A DNA stretch of 64,000 nt from Caldicellulosiruptor owensensis OL. Lineage in GTDB: Bacteria; Bacillota; Thermoanaerobacteria; Caldicellulosiruptorales; Caldicellulosiruptoraceae. The stretch covers positions 550,501 to 614,500 of the forward strand of contig NC_014657.1 of the NCBI RefSeq assembly GCF_000166335.1, read 5' to 3'. Made by a program: the position numbers and the translations under genes. The notes beneath the pieces are model-generated. The model worked only from the letters and a program-made list of their open reading frames with translations, ran no database searches and was not told the origin of the DNA. Below are positions 37,501 through 47,936 of this stretch, piece by piece. The stretch's first letter is position 1. The number at the start of each line of letters is the position of its first letter.

Positions 37501-38760
37501 TTGAAAGAGACTTATGAAAAAATTGTAATAGAAGGTGGTTATCCTTTAGAAGGTGAAGTTATAATAAACGGTGCGAAGAATGCTGCAGTTGCTGTAATTC
37601 CTGCAGCTTTGATGGTCGAGGGAGAAAGTGTGATTGAGAATCTTCCTTTAATTGAGGATGTATTTGCAATGGATGATATTTTGCTAAAGCTTGGGGCAAA
37701 GATAGAGTATTATAATCATTCTCTTAAAATAGATGCGAAAAATTTGCACAGTTACATAGCTCCATATGAAACTGTTAGAAAAATAAGAGCTTCATATTAC
37801 CTCATTGGAGCACTTCTTACCCGGTTTGGCAGGGCAGAGGTTGCAATGCCAGGCGGTTGTAATTTTGGTTCAAGGCCAATTGATCAGCATATCAAAGGAT
37901 TTAAAGCACTTGGGGCAGATGTTAGAATAGAAAATGGTATGATAAAAGCGTATGCAGATAGGCTTGTTGGCGCAAAGATATATTTAGATGTTGTGTCTGT
38001 TGGGGCAACAATTAATCTTATGCTTGCTGCTGTCAAAGCAAAAGGAACTACTATAATAGAGAATGCAGCAAAAGAACCACATGTTGTTGATACTGCAAAT
38101 TTTCTGAACAGCATGGGTGCAAAAATAAAGGGTGCAGGTACCGATGTAATAAGAATTGAAGGTGTCGACAAACTGACTCCTGCAAAGTATGCTATCATTC
38201 CTGATCAGATAGAAGCAGGAACATATATGATAGCTGCATGTGCAACAAGAGGACATGTGATTGTAAAAAATGTTATTCCAAAACATTTGGAAGCTTTAAC
38301 TGCAAAGTTAATTGAGATGGGTGCAGAGATTATAACTTATGAAGACAGCATCGAGGTCATTTGCAGGCAAAAACTAAAAAGTTCAAGCATAAAGACAATG
38401 CCATACCCGGGTTTTCCTACAGACCTTCAGCCTCAGATGACAGTACTATTAAGTCTTTGTAGCGGTACAAGCATTGTAACAGAGGGTGTGTGGGAAAATA
38501 GATACCAGTATATTGATGAGCTCAAAAAAATGGGAGCAAACATTAAGGTTGAGGGAAGAGTTGCTGTTGTTGAAGGTGTAGAAAGTCTTCAGGGGGCTGA
38601 GGTTGTTGCTGTGGACCTTCGGGCAGGTGCTGCTCTGATTGTTGCAGGGCTTGCAGCTAAAGGAAAAACTGTGATTTACAATGCTAAAAATGTTGATAGA
38701 GGTTATGAAAACATAGATTTAAAGCTTTCAAAACTTGGTGCAAAGGTTTCAAGAAGATAA
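37501..38760 (+). CDS. murA: UDP-N-acetylglucosamine 1-carboxyvinyltransferase
   Basis: MurA transfers enolpyruvate from PEP to UDP-GlcNAc, the first committed peptidoglycan step. It shows the N-terminal lysine motif [11 protein letters not shown], the active-site cysteine in [13 protein letters not shown] (the fosfomycin target), and the DLQPQM segment later. Length about 419 residues is normal. TTG 37501 is preferred because AGAGAGG lies 9 bases upstream; the in-frame GTG at 37492 abuts that site. Confidence 0.93.
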   Translation: MKETYEKIVIEGGYPLEGEVIINGAKNAAVAVIPAALMVEGESVIENLPLIEDVFAMDDILLKLGAKIEYYNHSLKIDAKNLHSYIAPYETVRKIRASYYLIGALLTRFGRAEVAMPGGCNFGSRPIDQHIKGFKALGADVRIENGMIKAYADRLVGAKIYLDVVSVGATINLMLAAVKAKGTTIIENAAKEPHVVDTANFLNSMGAKIKGAGTDVIRIEGVDKLTPAKYAIIPDQIEAGTYMIAACATRGHVIVKNVIPKHLEALTAKLIEMGAEIITYEDSIEVICRQKLKSSSIKTMPYPGFPTDLQPQMTVLLSLCSGTSIVTEGVWENRYQYIDELKKMGANIKVEGRVAVVEGVESLQGAEVVAVDLRAGAALIVAGLAAKGKTVIYNAKNVDRGYENIDLKLSKLGAKVSRR

Positions 38761-38776
38761 GGCAAAAGGGGTTAGA

Positions 38777-39580
38777 ATGATAATGTCAGATGAAGTGCTT
38801 TTCTGTCCGCTGTACAGTGGAAGCAGTGGCAACAGTATTTTAATTTCATACAAAGATACTACAATCATAGTTGATGCTGGTGTGAGCTTTAAAAAACTTG
38901 CACAGGCACTTGAAAAAATAGGATTTAATAAGAAAATTGATGCAATTTTACTTTCTCATGACCACTCTGACCATGTTAAATGTGCGGGCATTTATTTTAG
39001 AAAAATGAATGTACCAATTATAACAAATTACAGAACATGGGAAGCTATAAAAAATTCTCTCGGGAAAGTAGATGAAAGTTATGTGAAGTTAATTGATACA
39101 GGAGCGAGCTTTTCGATAGGCAGTATTGGAATTGATACATTTTCAATACCTCATGATGCATCTGATCCTATGGGGTTTTGTTTTTATGCAAAAGATAGAA
39201 AAATTTCAATTTGTACAGATGTTGGTCATGTAAGTGACTCAGTTGCGTCCAAAATAGACTTTTCAGATATTATTTTACTTGAGTCAAATCATGATATTGA
39301 GATGTTATTGTTTGGACCTTATCCGTATTATCTTAAACAGAGAATAAAAGGTGATAAAGGGCATCTTTCAAACGAACAGGCAGCTTATATGATATTAAAA
39401 CTAAATCTTAATAGGACAAAGAGGATTTATCTGGGGCATTTGAGTGAAGAAAATAATCATCCGGACGTTGCTCTTATGACAGTAAGCTCAATCTTAAAAC
39501 AGCATGGAGTGTTTGATAGTTATAAAATTTCTCTTGATGTTGCAAACAGATATAGTCCATCATTTTGTTCTTTACTATAA
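38777..39580 (+). CDS. YycJ/WalJ-like metallo-beta-lactamase fold hydrolase
   Basis: The roughly 267-residue protein has LYSGSSGNSILISYKDTTII, the zinc motif LLSHDHSDHVKCAG, a conserved His in FSIPHDASDPMGF, and ICTDVGHVSD. These match YycJ/WalJ, a nuclease-like protein often associated with the WalKR regulon. ATG 38777 has AAAAGGGG just upstream. It starts 16 bases after the murA stop. Confidence 0.87.
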   Translation: MIMSDEVLFCPLYSGSSGNSILISYKDTTIIVDAGVSFKKLAQALEKIGFNKKIDAILLSHDHSDHVKCAGIYFRKMNVPIITNYRTWEAIKNSLGKVDESYVKLIDTGASFSIGSIGIDTFSIPHDASDPMGFCFYAKDRKISICTDVGHVSDSVASKIDFSDIILLESNHDIEMLLFGPYPYYLKQRIKGDKGHLSNEQAAYMILKLNLNRTKRIYLGHLSEENNHPDVALMTVSSILKQHGVFDSYKISLDVANRYSPSFCSLL

Positions 39581-39610
39581 ACAAATTATTGAAGGGGGAG
39601 AATAAAAATA

Positions 39611-40057
39611 ATGAAAATTGCTATAGGTTCTGACCATGCAGGATTTTCATTGAAAGAAGCCATCAAAAAACATCTTGAAACAAGAGGAATTGAGTACAAA
39701 GATTTTGGAACATATTCTCCAGAATCCTGTGACTATCCAGATATTGCGAAGGAAGTTGCCATTGCTTTAAAAAATGGCGAGTTTGAGTTTGGAATACTTA
39801 TTTGTGGTACAGGTATAGGAATCTCTATTGCAGCAAACAAGGTAAAAGGAATTAGAGCTGCGCTTTGTCATGACACATTTTCTGCTAAAGCTGCACGAGC
39901 TCATAACAATGCAAACATTCTTGCGATGGGTGCAAGGGTTATCGGTGAGGGGCTTGCATGTGAGATTGTAGATGCCTTTTTATCTTCAACTTTTGAAGGT
40001 GGAAGGCATCAGAGAAGAGTTGATAAGATACATCTGATAGAAGATGAGCAGCAGTAA
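39611..40057 (+). CDS. rpiB: Ribose-5-phosphate isomerase B
   Basis: The 148-residue protein carries the RpiB signatures: MKIAIGSDHAGFSLKEAI at the start, YPDIAKEVA, the active-site cysteine in GILICGTGIGISIAANK, and RAALCHDTFSAKAARAHNNA. It interconverts ribose-5-phosphate and ribulose-5-phosphate in the pentose-phosphate pathway. A GAAGGGGGAG site precedes the ATG. Confidence 0.95.
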   Translation: MKIAIGSDHAGFSLKEAIKKHLETRGIEYKDFGTYSPESCDYPDIAKEVAIALKNGEFEFGILICGTGIGISIAANKVKGIRAALCHDTFSAKAARAHNNANILAMGARVIGEGLACEIVDAFLSSTFEGGRHQRRVDKIHLIEDEQQ

Positions 40058-40097
40058 TCATTCAAGCTTCATAAATTTTTAGAAAGGAGAAAGGATT

Positions 40098-40739
40098 ATG
40101 GTAGAGTACAAGAAGAATGTGTATGTATTTGACCATCCTTTGATTCAGCACAAGCTGACTTTAATTCGTGACAAAAACACAGGTGTCAAAGAGTTCAGAG
40201 AACTTGTTGAAGAGATAGCAATGCTCATGGCGTATGAGGTTACAAGAAATCTACCTTTAAAAGAGGTTGAAATTGAAACACCTGTTGGGGTTGCAAAGTG
40301 CAAAGTGATCTCTGGAAGAAAACTTGCCATTGTGCCTATTCTGCGCGCCGGGCTTGGTATGGTAGATGGACTTTTAAAGTTAATTCCTGCTGCAAAGGTG
40401 GGGCATATTGGTCTTTACAGAGACCCTGAGACTTTAAAGCCTGTTGAGTATTACTGCAAACTTCCCCAGGATGTCCACGAAAGAGACATAATTGTGCTTG
40501 ACCCAATGCTTGCAACAGGGGGGTCTGCATCTGCTGCGTTTGACTATATAAAAAAATACAATCCTCAAAGTTTGAAACTCATGTGCCTCATTGCAGCACC
40601 AGAAGGGATTGAAAGGTTGACTCAAGATCATCCGGACGTTGAGATTTACTGCGCAGCAGTTGATGAAAAACTAAATGACCACGGCTACATTGTTCCCGGG
40701 CTTGGTGATGCCGGTGACAGACTGTTTGGTACAAAGTAG
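40098..40739 (+). CDS. upp: Uracil phosphoribosyltransferase
   Basis: The 213-residue protein salvages uracil with PRPP to form UMP. It shows [19 protein letters not shown] at the start, [11 protein letters not shown], the PRPP-binding loop [15 protein letters not shown], and a uracil-pocket end [32 protein letters not shown] site precedes the ATG. It lies in a series of nucleotide and cell-wall precursor genes. Confidence 0.96.
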   Translation: MVEYKKNVYVFDHPLIQHKLTLIRDKNTGVKEFRELVEEIAMLMAYEVTRNLPLKEVEIETPVGVAKCKVISGRKLAIVPILRAGLGMVDGLLKLIPAAKVGHIGLYRDPETLKPVEYYCKLPQDVHERDIIVLDPMLATGGSASAAFDYIKKYNPQSLKLMCLIAAPEGIERLTQDHPDVEIYCAAVDEKLNDHGYIVPGLGDAGDRLFGTK

Positions 40740-40793
40740 CATTGGATAAGTTACAAACACAAGTTCAAAGAAGTTGTATGGAGGATTTTTGAA

Positions 40794-41258
40794 ATGAGAC
40801 CTACATGGGACGAATACTTTATGCAGATTGTGGATATAGTAAAAGAGCGCTCCACTTGCCTCAGAAGGAAGGTTGGAGCTTTGATTGTAAAAGACAAAAG
40901 GATTCTTGCAACAGGGTACAATGGAGCACCGACAGGTCTTCCTCACTGTGAAGAGGTTGGATGTCTAAGAGAAAAGCTAAATGTCCCTTCAGGGCAGAGA
41001 CATGAGCTTTGCAGAGGACTCCATGCAGAACAAAACGCCATAATCCAGGCAGCAAAAATGGGTGTTGTGATAGATGGAAGTGTAATTTACACAACAACAT
41101 ATCCTTGCGTGATATGCGCAAAGATGATAGTGAACGCAGGGATAAAAAAGGTCATATACAAAGGTTCGTATCCAGATGAGATGAGCCAGAAGATCTTTTA
41201 TGAAGCGGGAATAGAAGTTGTAAAGTTTGAAGAAAATGGTGAAGGTGATTTGAAATGA
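40794..41258 (+). CDS. comEB: dCMP deaminase (ComEB-like)
   Basis: The 154-residue zinc deaminase has the catalytic motif GLHAEQNAI and the cysteine pair [11 protein letters not shown]. The opening [20 protein letters not shown] is typical of dCMP deaminases, which supply dUMP for thymidylate. A TGGAGGATTT site precedes the ATG. Its stop overlaps the glmU start by 4 bases (ATGA), so translation is coupled. Confidence 0.92.
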   Translation: MRPTWDEYFMQIVDIVKERSTCLRRKVGALIVKDKRILATGYNGAPTGLPHCEEVGCLREKLNVPSGQRHELCRGLHAEQNAIIQAAKMGVVIDGSVIYTTTYPCVICAKMIVNAGIKKVIYKGSYPDEMSQKIFYEAGIEVVKFEENGEGDLK

Positions 41259-42652
41259 AAAGGCAAACGTTTATTGTACTTGCTGCTGGTGAAGGCAAAA
41301 GAATGAAGTCAAAGTATTCTAAGGTTGTTCAAAAAATAATGGGGAAGCCAATGATACTTTATCTGATTGACGAGATTGAGAAAAACTTTGAAGATAGCGA
41401 GATAGTGGTTGTTGTTGGCAACAAAAAAGAGGATGTCCGCAAGGTTTTAGAAGGCAGAAATGTAAAATTTGCTTATCAAGAAAAGCAGCTTGGGACCGCC
41501 CACGCAGTGATGTGCGCAATTGACATGGTATCAAAGCAGGCAGAAGATGTATTTGTTCTTTATGGAGATGCACCTTTCATTAAAGCAGATACACTAAAAA
41601 GAATTTCTGAAAAAAGAAAGAAGGAAAACGCATCGCTCTGCCTTTTGACTGCCATCTTCGAAAATCCGTATGGTTATGGGAGAATAATTTCTGATGAGAA
41701 TGGTAATGTTTTAAAGATTGTCGAGGAGAAGGACGCAACAGATGAGCAAAAACAAATAAAAGAGATAAATCCTGGATTTTATTGCTTTGCAAGAGATGCG
41801 CTTAAAGATGTTTTGGCAAAGATAGACAATAACAACAGCCAGCACGAGTATTATCTTACAGACAGCATAGAGATACTGAATAAAGAAGGCAAAAAGGTGG
41901 TAAAGATTGCATGTGATGATAATTTTGAGGTCATGGGGATCAACTCAAGGTACGAGCTTTTTTTGGCTGAGCAGGAGCTGAAAATAAGAATAAATAAAAA
42001 GCACCTTGCAGAAGGTGTTCAAATGATAGATATGTATTCTGTCTACATTCATCCAGATGTGCAGATAGGTAAAGACACAGTGATATATCCCGGCACATTC
42101 ATACTTGGCAATACTACAATAGGAGAAGAGTGCGTAATTGGTCCAAACTCATATATTGTAAATTCCAAAATAGGTAATAAGTGTTATGTATGGTTTTCGG
42201 TGATTGAGGATTCTGAGATAAAAGACAATGTAAAGGTTGGACCTTATGCGCACTTGCGACCGAATAGCTTCTTAGAAGAAGGAGTTAAAATTGGCAACTT
42301 TGTTGAAGTAAAAAACTCAAAGGTGGGTAGAAACACAAAGTCAGCTCACCTTACATACATTGGAGATGCTGACATAGGAGAAAATGTAAATTTAGGGTGC
42401 GGGACTATATTTGTAAACTACGATGGGTATAAAAAACACAGAACAGTTGTTGAAGATAATGCATTTATTGGTTGCAACTCGAATCTTATAGCGCCTGTTA
42501 AAATTGGGAAGAACGCCTACATTGCTGCAGGTTCTACGATTACAGACGATGTGCCTGCAGATGCTCTTGCTATTGCCCGTGAAAGGCAGACTATAAAGGA
42601 AGGCTGGGTTTTAAGGAGAAAACAAATGTATGAAGGTAACAATAATAAATAA
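41255..42652 (+). CDS. glmU: Bifunctional UDP-GlcNAc pyrophosphorylase / GlcN-1-P acetyltransferase
   Basis: The 465-residue protein has an N-terminal nucleotidyltransferase ([28 protein letters not shown]) and a C-terminal left-handed beta helix acetyltransferase ([45 protein letters not shown]). It makes UDP-GlcNAc for peptidoglycan, upstream of MurA. The ATG overlaps the previous stop. Confidence 0.95.
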   Translation: MKRQTFIVLAAGEGKRMKSKYSKVVQKIMGKPMILYLIDEIEKNFEDSEIVVVVGNKKEDVRKVLEGRNVKFAYQEKQLGTAHAVMCAIDMVSKQAEDVFVLYGDAPFIKADTLKRISEKRKKENASLCLLTAIFENPYGYGRIISDENGNVLKIVEEKDATDEQKQIKEINPGFYCFARDALKDVLAKIDNNNSQHEYYLTDSIEILNKEGKKVVKIACDDNFEVMGINSRYELFLAEQELKIRINKKHLAEGVQMIDMYSVYIHPDVQIGKDTVIYPGTFILGNTTIGEECVIGPNSYIVNSKIGNKCYVWFSVIEDSEIKDNVKVGPYAHLRPNSFLEEGVKIGNFVEVKNSKVGRNTKSAHLTYIGDADIGENVNLGCGTIFVNYDGYKKHRTVVEDNAFIGCNSNLIAPVKIGKNAYIAAGSTITDDVPADALAIARERQTIKEGWVLRRKQMYEGNNNK

Positions 42653-42704
42653 TAAAATGAGTAGATTTTTTAAAGATTTTAAGATAATTTTGTTGAACAA
42701 TTTA

Positions 42705-42713
42705 TGTTATAAT
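42705..42713 (+). promoter_or_regulatory. Extended -10 promoter element for prs
   Basis: TG-T-TATAAT gives an extended -10 (TGnTATAAT). No good -35 is seen, as expected for this promoter type. Confidence 0.5.
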
Positions 42714-42769
42714 ATAGTTTGCATGAGGGAAGGGTAGAAAAATTAACTTTTGTGCTGGGGGTAAAAAAA

Positions 42770-43747
42770 GTGATAACACATGGAAAAGAGATAAAAATAT
42801 TTGCTGGTAATTCTAACAAGGAACTTGCAGAAGAAATAGCCAGTCACCTTGGTAAAAAACTTGGTGATGCAGAGATTGGTAGGTTTTCGGACGGTGAGAT
42901 ATCAGTTAAAATAAACGAAACTGTGCGTGGTGCAGATGTTTTTGTAGTACAGTCAACCTGTCATCCTGTTAATGAAAACCTGATGGAACTTTTAATCATG
43001 ATTGATGCTTTCAAAAGAGCCTCTGCAGGAAGAATTACAGCTGTGATACCATACTATGGATATGCAAGACAGGACAGAAAAGCGCGAGCACGCGACCCAA
43101 TCACAGCAAAGCTTGTTGCAAATTTGATAACATCTGCAGGTGCAGACAGAGTCCTGACAATGGACCTTCATGCACCTCAAATTCAAGGGTTTTTTGATAT
43201 ACCACTTGACCATCTAATTGGTGTTCCAATTTTAGCGAAATATTTTATAGAAAATATTAGCTTAGAGAATGCTGTTGTTGTATCACCAGACCTTGGAAGT
43301 GTGACACGTGCACGCAACTTTGCAACAAAGCTTGACCTGCCGCTTGCCATAGTTGACAAAAGAAGACCCAAAGCAAATGTTGCCGAGATTATGAACATAA
43401 TTGGTGATGTGAAAGATAAAACATGTGTTATGGTTGATGACATGATTGATACAGCAGGGACAATTGTTGCTGCAGCTCAGGCTCTTATGGATTATGGTGC
43501 AAAGGAAGTTTATGCGTGCTGTACACACCCGGTTTTATCCGGACCTGCTGTTGAGAGGATACAACAGTCGCCTATTAAAGAGCTTGTTGTGCTGAACACC
43601 ATTCCACTTACACCTGAAAAGAGAATAGATAAAATAAAGGTGTTGTCTGTTGCGAGCCTTTTTGCTGAAGCAATAACGAGAATATACGAGGATGTGGCTA
43701 TTTCTACCCTTTTTGATGAATATATAAGCACAAAGGGAAATAGATAA
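42770..43747 (+). CDS. prs: Ribose-phosphate pyrophosphokinase
   Basis: PRPP synthase makes phosphoribosyl pyrophosphate from ribose-5-P and ATP. Motifs seen are [20 protein letters not shown], the FSDGEISV loop, [33 protein letters not shown] and the PRPP-binding [21 protein letters not shown] 42770 is chosen because GGGGG lies about 8 bases upstream; an earlier in-frame TTG at 42719 would add residues foreign to the family. About 325 residues. Confidence 0.93.
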   Translation: MITHGKEIKIFAGNSNKELAEEIASHLGKKLGDAEIGRFSDGEISVKINETVRGADVFVVQSTCHPVNENLMELLIMIDAFKRASAGRITAVIPYYGYARQDRKARARDPITAKLVANLITSAGADRVLTMDLHAPQIQGFFDIPLDHLIGVPILAKYFIENISLENAVVVSPDLGSVTRARNFATKLDLPLAIVDKRRPKANVAEIMNIIGDVKDKTCVMVDDMIDTAGTIVAAAQALMDYGAKEVYACCTHPVLSGPAVERIQQSPIKELVVLNTIPLTPEKRIDKIKVLSVASLFAEAITRIYEDVAISTLFDEYISTKGNR

Positions 43748-43774
43748 TAAGGTTAATTTCAATTAAAAAAATAA

Positions 43775-43808
43775 AGGCTGTCTTTTGATGTATCGTAAAA
43801 GGCAGCCT
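43775..43808 (+). terminator. Terminator after prs
   Basis: AGGCTGTCTTTT pairs with AAAAGGCAGCCT (one G-U, 10-base loop), followed by GTTTTTAT. Confidence 0.87.
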
Positions 43809-43841
43809 GTTTTTATAGATTAAAAAGGGAGTGAGAATAGG

Positions 43842-44411
43842 TTGGACTATATAATTGCTGGGCTTGGGAATCCGGGAGACAGGTATACCTTCACAAGACA
43901 CAATGCAGGGTTTTTGACAATTGATTATTTGGCACAGTTTTTTAACACTAAGGTTGACAAAATAAAATTCAAAGGGTTGGTTGGCAGCTTTGAATATGCC
44001 GGTAAAAAGGTTTTGCTTTTAAAGCCAATGACGTATATGAACGCAAGCGGAGAAAGTATCAAGGAGGCAGTAAACTTTTATAAGATAAAACCGGAAAAGC
44101 TTATTGTGATTTACGATGACATAGCCTTTGATGTTGGAATTGTGAAGATGAGAAAAAAAGGTTCTGATGGAGGACACAACGGTGTAAAATCAATAATCCA
44201 GTGTCTTGGTACAGAAGAATTTCCAAGAATCAGAATAGGCATTGGTATTCCAAAATATGATATGGTGAAATATGTTTTGTCTGAATTTGAAGATGGTGAA
44301 AAAGAAAAGATATTCAGAGCAATTGAAAAAGCATCAAACGGTATAAAAATCTTGCTTGAAAGTGATATAGATAGGGCAATGAATTATATAAACGGCGATA
44401 TGGTGGTGTAG
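43842..44411 (+). CDS. pth: Peptidyl-tRNA hydrolase
   Basis: The 189-residue enzyme releases peptides from prematurely dropped peptidyl-tRNA. It has IIAGLGNPGDRYTFTRHNAG with the catalytic His, KPMTYMNASGESI, VIYDDIAFDVG and GSDGGHNGVKSI. The start is TTG with GGGAGTGAG upstream. It is followed after 3 bases by mfd, an order also seen in bacilli. Confidence 0.95.
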   Translation: MDYIIAGLGNPGDRYTFTRHNAGFLTIDYLAQFFNTKVDKIKFKGLVGSFEYAGKKVLLLKPMTYMNASGESIKEAVNFYKIKPEKLIVIYDDIAFDVGIVKMRKKGSDGGHNGVKSIIQCLGTEEFPRIRIGIGIPKYDMVKYVLSEFEDGEKEKIFRAIEKASNGIKILLESDIDRAMNYINGDMVV

Positions 44412-44414
44412 GCT

Positions 44415-47400
44415 TTGTTAAAGGTTTTAGAAAAACTTGAAAGTTTCAAAAGGCTTGAAGAAAATGTGATAAAGAAGAACCTTCCTATTGTTGTTACAGA
44501 CCTTGGTGAAATGGGAAAGGCGCATGTTATCAAATTGCTATGTGAAAAGTTTAACAGAAAAGCGCTTTTTATCACAACTCAAAGAGCAAAGCTTGAATGG
44601 GAAAGAAGGTTTAAGAGCCTTTTTAATAGTGTGGTAAGTATACAAGAGAGAGAAAATCCTTTTGTGGTATCTTTTGCAAAGAGCAGAGATTCTGAAATTA
44701 ATAGAATGGAGCAATTTGTGAAGATTTTTGAGGACGGTTTTGATATTCTCATCTTAAGTAGCCAGAACCTTTTTGAAAAGTACACAAATTTAAAGTTTGG
44801 TTATATCCATCTCACAGAAGGTTTTGACATTCAGCTTGAAAATCTTATAGAAAAGCTTTTAAAATTCGGATATGAAAGAGTGAAAACTGTCGAAAAGAAG
44901 GGACAGTTTTCGCAAAAGGGTGGTATAGTTGATATATATCCTGTAGCAAGCAGGTACCCTGTGAGGATTGAGTTTTTTGGAGATACGATAGACACAATTA
45001 GACTTTTTGATGTTGAAACTCAGAAGTCTTTTGAAAGAATAGATAGTGTGAAGATTTACAAGGCAATTGAGTGGGATTTGGAAGAGGACTTTTCAGAAGG
45101 TTTAAAATGCATCAAGGAAGACTGCAAAAAAATGAAATTGAAATTGAAGGAAGATGGCAGAAAAAATTTAGAGGAGAGTTTCAGAGAGGTTGTAGAAGAA
45201 CTTCAACTAAATGTTGAAAGACTGTATCCCTATTACTACCAACAATTTTTCTCGGTTGTTGATATTTTTAGTGAATGTCTTGTCTTTGTTGACGAATATA
45301 GCCAGGTCTATAGCAGCTTGAAAGCTCTCGAACAAGAGAAACAAGAGATGTTTTCAGATCTTTTAGAAAAAGGATTTGTGCTTCCAAAAATGGCAGAATG
45401 TTATTTTACTATGAGCGAAGTTTTAGAAAAGCTTTCGGGTTCGATAATTCTTCAAACATTTGTCTCAGTTATAAAGGAGCTTGAACTGAAAGATATCATT
45501 TCTTTCAATTTTCTCAGGGAACTTCCTTCTTATAATGGGCAGAAGGAAGTTTTAATAGACGATTTGAAGTATTACATGTCCAAAAACTATACCATAAACA
45601 TCTTTGCAGGAAGTCGGACATCACTTGAGGACTTGGCGGATGCACTTTTAAGAGAAGATATACAGTTTTCTGAGGCTGAAGAACCAGAAGTAGAAAGAAC
45701 GGGAGTGTATCTAATAGCCCGGTCTATTGAAAAGGGCATTGAAGTGCAAGATCTCAAATTGGTTTATCTTTCATTTTTCCACCTTGAGAAGAAGAAGGAA
45801 ATTGATACAAAAAAGAGGGTAAAATCTAAAAAGGATGCCTTTTATACTATTGAAGATTTAAAACCTGGCGATTTTGTTGTTCACAGGACATATGGTATTG
45901 GTAAATTTTTGGGGTTTGAAAAGATTACTGTCGAAGGGACAACTAAAGAGTATGTGAAGCTTGAATATGCTAACTCTTCTTATTTGTATGTCCCAACAAC
46001 AAACTTGGATATGATTGAAAAGTATATTGGAACAGACGATGTACAGCCAAAACTGTCAAAACTTGGATCCAAAGAGTGGCAAAGACAGAAACAAAAGGTA
46101 AAAAAATCTCTTGAGGTTGTAGCAAAAGACCTGGTTGAGCTTTATGCAAAAAGACAGCTTGGGCAAGGTTTTAAATTTTCGAAAGATACTGTGTGGCAAA
46201 AAGAGTTTGAAGAGAAGTTTCCATATACAGAGACAGAAGGTCAGCTTCAGGCAATAGAAGAGATTAAGAGGGATATGGAAAGTGAAAAGCCGATGGACAG
46301 GATACTTTGTGGCGATGTTGGGTATGGCAAGACAGAAGTTGCAATGAGAGCGGCGTTCAAAGCTGTGATGGATTCAAAACAGGTGGCAGTACTTGTTCCT
46401 ACTACTATACTTGCGCAGCAGCATTACATGACATTTTCTGCACGAATGAAAGATTTTCCAGTAACAATTGAGGTTCTCTCACGTTTAAAAAGTGAGACGC
46501 AGCAAAAGAAAATAATAAAAGGTTTAAGGGAAGGCACAATTGACATTGTAATTGGAACGCACAGGCTATTGTCAAGCGATGTTAAGTTCAAGGACCTTGG
46601 TCTTTTGATTATTGATGAAGAGCACAAGTTTGGCGTAGAAGCAAAAGAGAAGATTAAAAAGCTAAAAACAAATGTTGATGTTCTGACCCTCACCGCAACG
46701 CCCATACCAAGGACACTTAACATGGCACTTTTGGGAATTAGGGATTTGAGCGTGATTGAAGACCCACCGGAAGACAGGTTTCCTGTGCAGACATTTGTGC
46801 TTGAGTACAATGAAAGGATAATAAAGGAGGCTATTTTGAGAGAGATTTCAAGAGGAGGTCAGGTATTTTATCTTTACAACAGGGTAAAAGACATACAAGA
46901 AGTGGCAGCTAAACTTCAAAACCTTGTGGGTGAGGATGTGAAAATTGCGTGTGCTCATGGTCAGATGGAAGAAGAGGAGCTTGAAGAGGTCTTGATTGAT
47001 TTTATTGAGGGCAGGTACGACGTGCTTGTGTGTACAACAATTATAGAGTCTGGGGTTGACATGCCAAACGTCAATACACTTATTGTGGAAGACAGCGATA
47101 GACTTGGTCTTGCTCAGCTTTATCAGCTAAGAGGAAGGGTAGGCAGGTCTTCAAGGATTGCATATGCATATTTTACATTTAGAAAAGACAAGGTATTGTC
47201 TGAGCAGGCACAAAAAAGACTTGCTGCAATAAAGGAGTTTACAGAACTTGGGTCTGGGTTTAAAATTGCTATGAGGGATCTTGAGATAAGGGGTGCTGGG
47301 TCTATTATTGGAAAACTTCAGCATGGGCATATAAACAGTGTTGGATATGATATGTATATACGACTTCTTTCAGAAGAGATAAGGCGCCTTAAGGGCGAAA

Positions 47401-47840
47401 ATGTCCAGCCAGAGATTGAACCTCAGATAGATATAAAGGTCAGTGCATTTATTAGTAACAATTACATTGATGATGAAAAAGAGAGAATTAACATGTATAA
47501 AAAGATTTCGTCAATTGAGTCAAAAGATGATGTAAATGACATTTATGATGAACTAATAGACAGGTTTGGGGATGTGCCGAAAGAGGTTGATAATCTGATA
47601 AAGATTGCATATTTGAAATGTTTGTGCAAAAAAGCAGGGATAATAAGTGTTTTGCAGCTTCAAGAAGGTCTTTTCAAACTTCAGTTTTTGAACAGTGAAA
47701 TGCTTTTAAAAGCAATGAACAAGTTTTTGGTACAAGGACTTTCATATTCGCAAAACAAGGACGACTGCTTACAGCTCTTCATAGAGAATAACTGGCTTGA
47801 TATTCTTATAACTATTTTAGAAAATTTACAAGAATGTTAA
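44415..47840 (+). CDS. mfd: Transcription-repair coupling factor
   Basis: The 1,141-residue helicase releases stalled RNA polymerase and recruits the UvrABC repair system. A UvrB-like N-terminal region is seen (QFSQKGGIVDIYPVASRYPV). The RNAP-interaction domain lies at about 490-560 (LKPGDFVVHRTYGIGKFLGF). The RecG-like motor follows with Walker A (LCGDVGYGKTEVAMRAAFKA), DEEH (LIIDEEHKFGV), LTATPIPRTLNMAL and QLRGRVGRS. A C-terminal TRCF domain ends the protein. The start is TTG. Confidence 0.96.
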   Translation: MLKVLEKLESFKRLEENVIKKNLPIVVTDLGEMGKAHVIKLLCEKFNRKALFITTQRAKLEWERRFKSLFNSVVSIQERENPFVVSFAKSRDSEINRMEQFVKIFEDGFDILILSSQNLFEKYTNLKFGYIHLTEGFDIQLENLIEKLLKFGYERVKTVEKKGQFSQKGGIVDIYPVASRYPVRIEFFGDTIDTIRLFDVETQKSFERIDSVKIYKAIEWDLEEDFSEGLKCIKEDCKKMKLKLKEDGRKNLEESFREVVEELQLNVERLYPYYYQQFFSVVDIFSECLVFVDEYSQVYSSLKALEQEKQEMFSDLLEKGFVLPKMAECYFTMSEVLEKLSGSIILQTFVSVIKELELKDIISFNFLRELPSYNGQKEVLIDDLKYYMSKNYTINIFAGSRTSLEDLADALLREDIQFSEAEEPEVERTGVYLIARSIEKGIEVQDLKLVYLSFFHLEKKKEIDTKKRVKSKKDAFYTIEDLKPGDFVVHRTYGIGKFLGFEKITVEGTTKEYVKLEYANSSYLYVPTTNLDMIEKYIGTDDVQPKLSKLGSKEWQRQKQKVKKSLEVVAKDLVELYAKRQLGQGFKFSKDTVWQKEFEEKFPYTETEGQLQAIEEIKRDMESEKPMDRILCGDVGYGKTEVAMRAAFKAVMDSKQVAVLVPTTILAQQHYMTFSARMKDFPVTIEVLSRLKSETQQKKIIKGLREGTIDIVIGTHRLLSSDVKFKDLGLLIIDEEHKFGVEAKEKIKKLKTNVDVLTLTATPIPRTLNMALLGIRDLSVIEDPPEDRFPVQTFVLEYNERIIKEAILREISRGGQVFYLYNRVKDIQEVAAKLQNLVGEDVKIACAHGQMEEEELEEVLIDFIEGRYDVLVCTTIIESGVDMPNVNTLIVEDSDRLGLAQLYQLRGRVGRSSRIAYAYFTFRKDKVLSEQAQKRLAAIKEFTELGSGFKIAMRDLEIRGAGSIIGKLQHGHINSVGYDMYIRLLSEEIRRLKGENVQPEIEPQIDIKVSAFISNNYIDDEKERINMYKKISSIESKDDVNDIYDELIDRFGDVPKEVDNLIKIAYLKCLCKKAGIISVLQLQEGLFKLQFLNSEMLLKAMNKFLVQGLSYSQNKDDCLQLFIENNWLDILITILENLQEC

Positions 47841-47863
47841 AAAAGTTTTTACAATTGGGGTGC

Positions 47864-47892
47864 TTTAAATTAGTCGTTTATTGTTTTATAAT
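47864..47892 (+). promoter_or_regulatory. Candidate promoter for the parvulin gene
   Basis: TTTAAA (47864-47869), 17 bases and TATAAT (47887-47892) lie 45 bases before the ATG. The -35 is weak. Confidence 0.4.
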
Positions 47893-47936
47893 ATTGATAT
47901 TATTAATAAATACTTTTAACAAAGGAGAAGGGATGT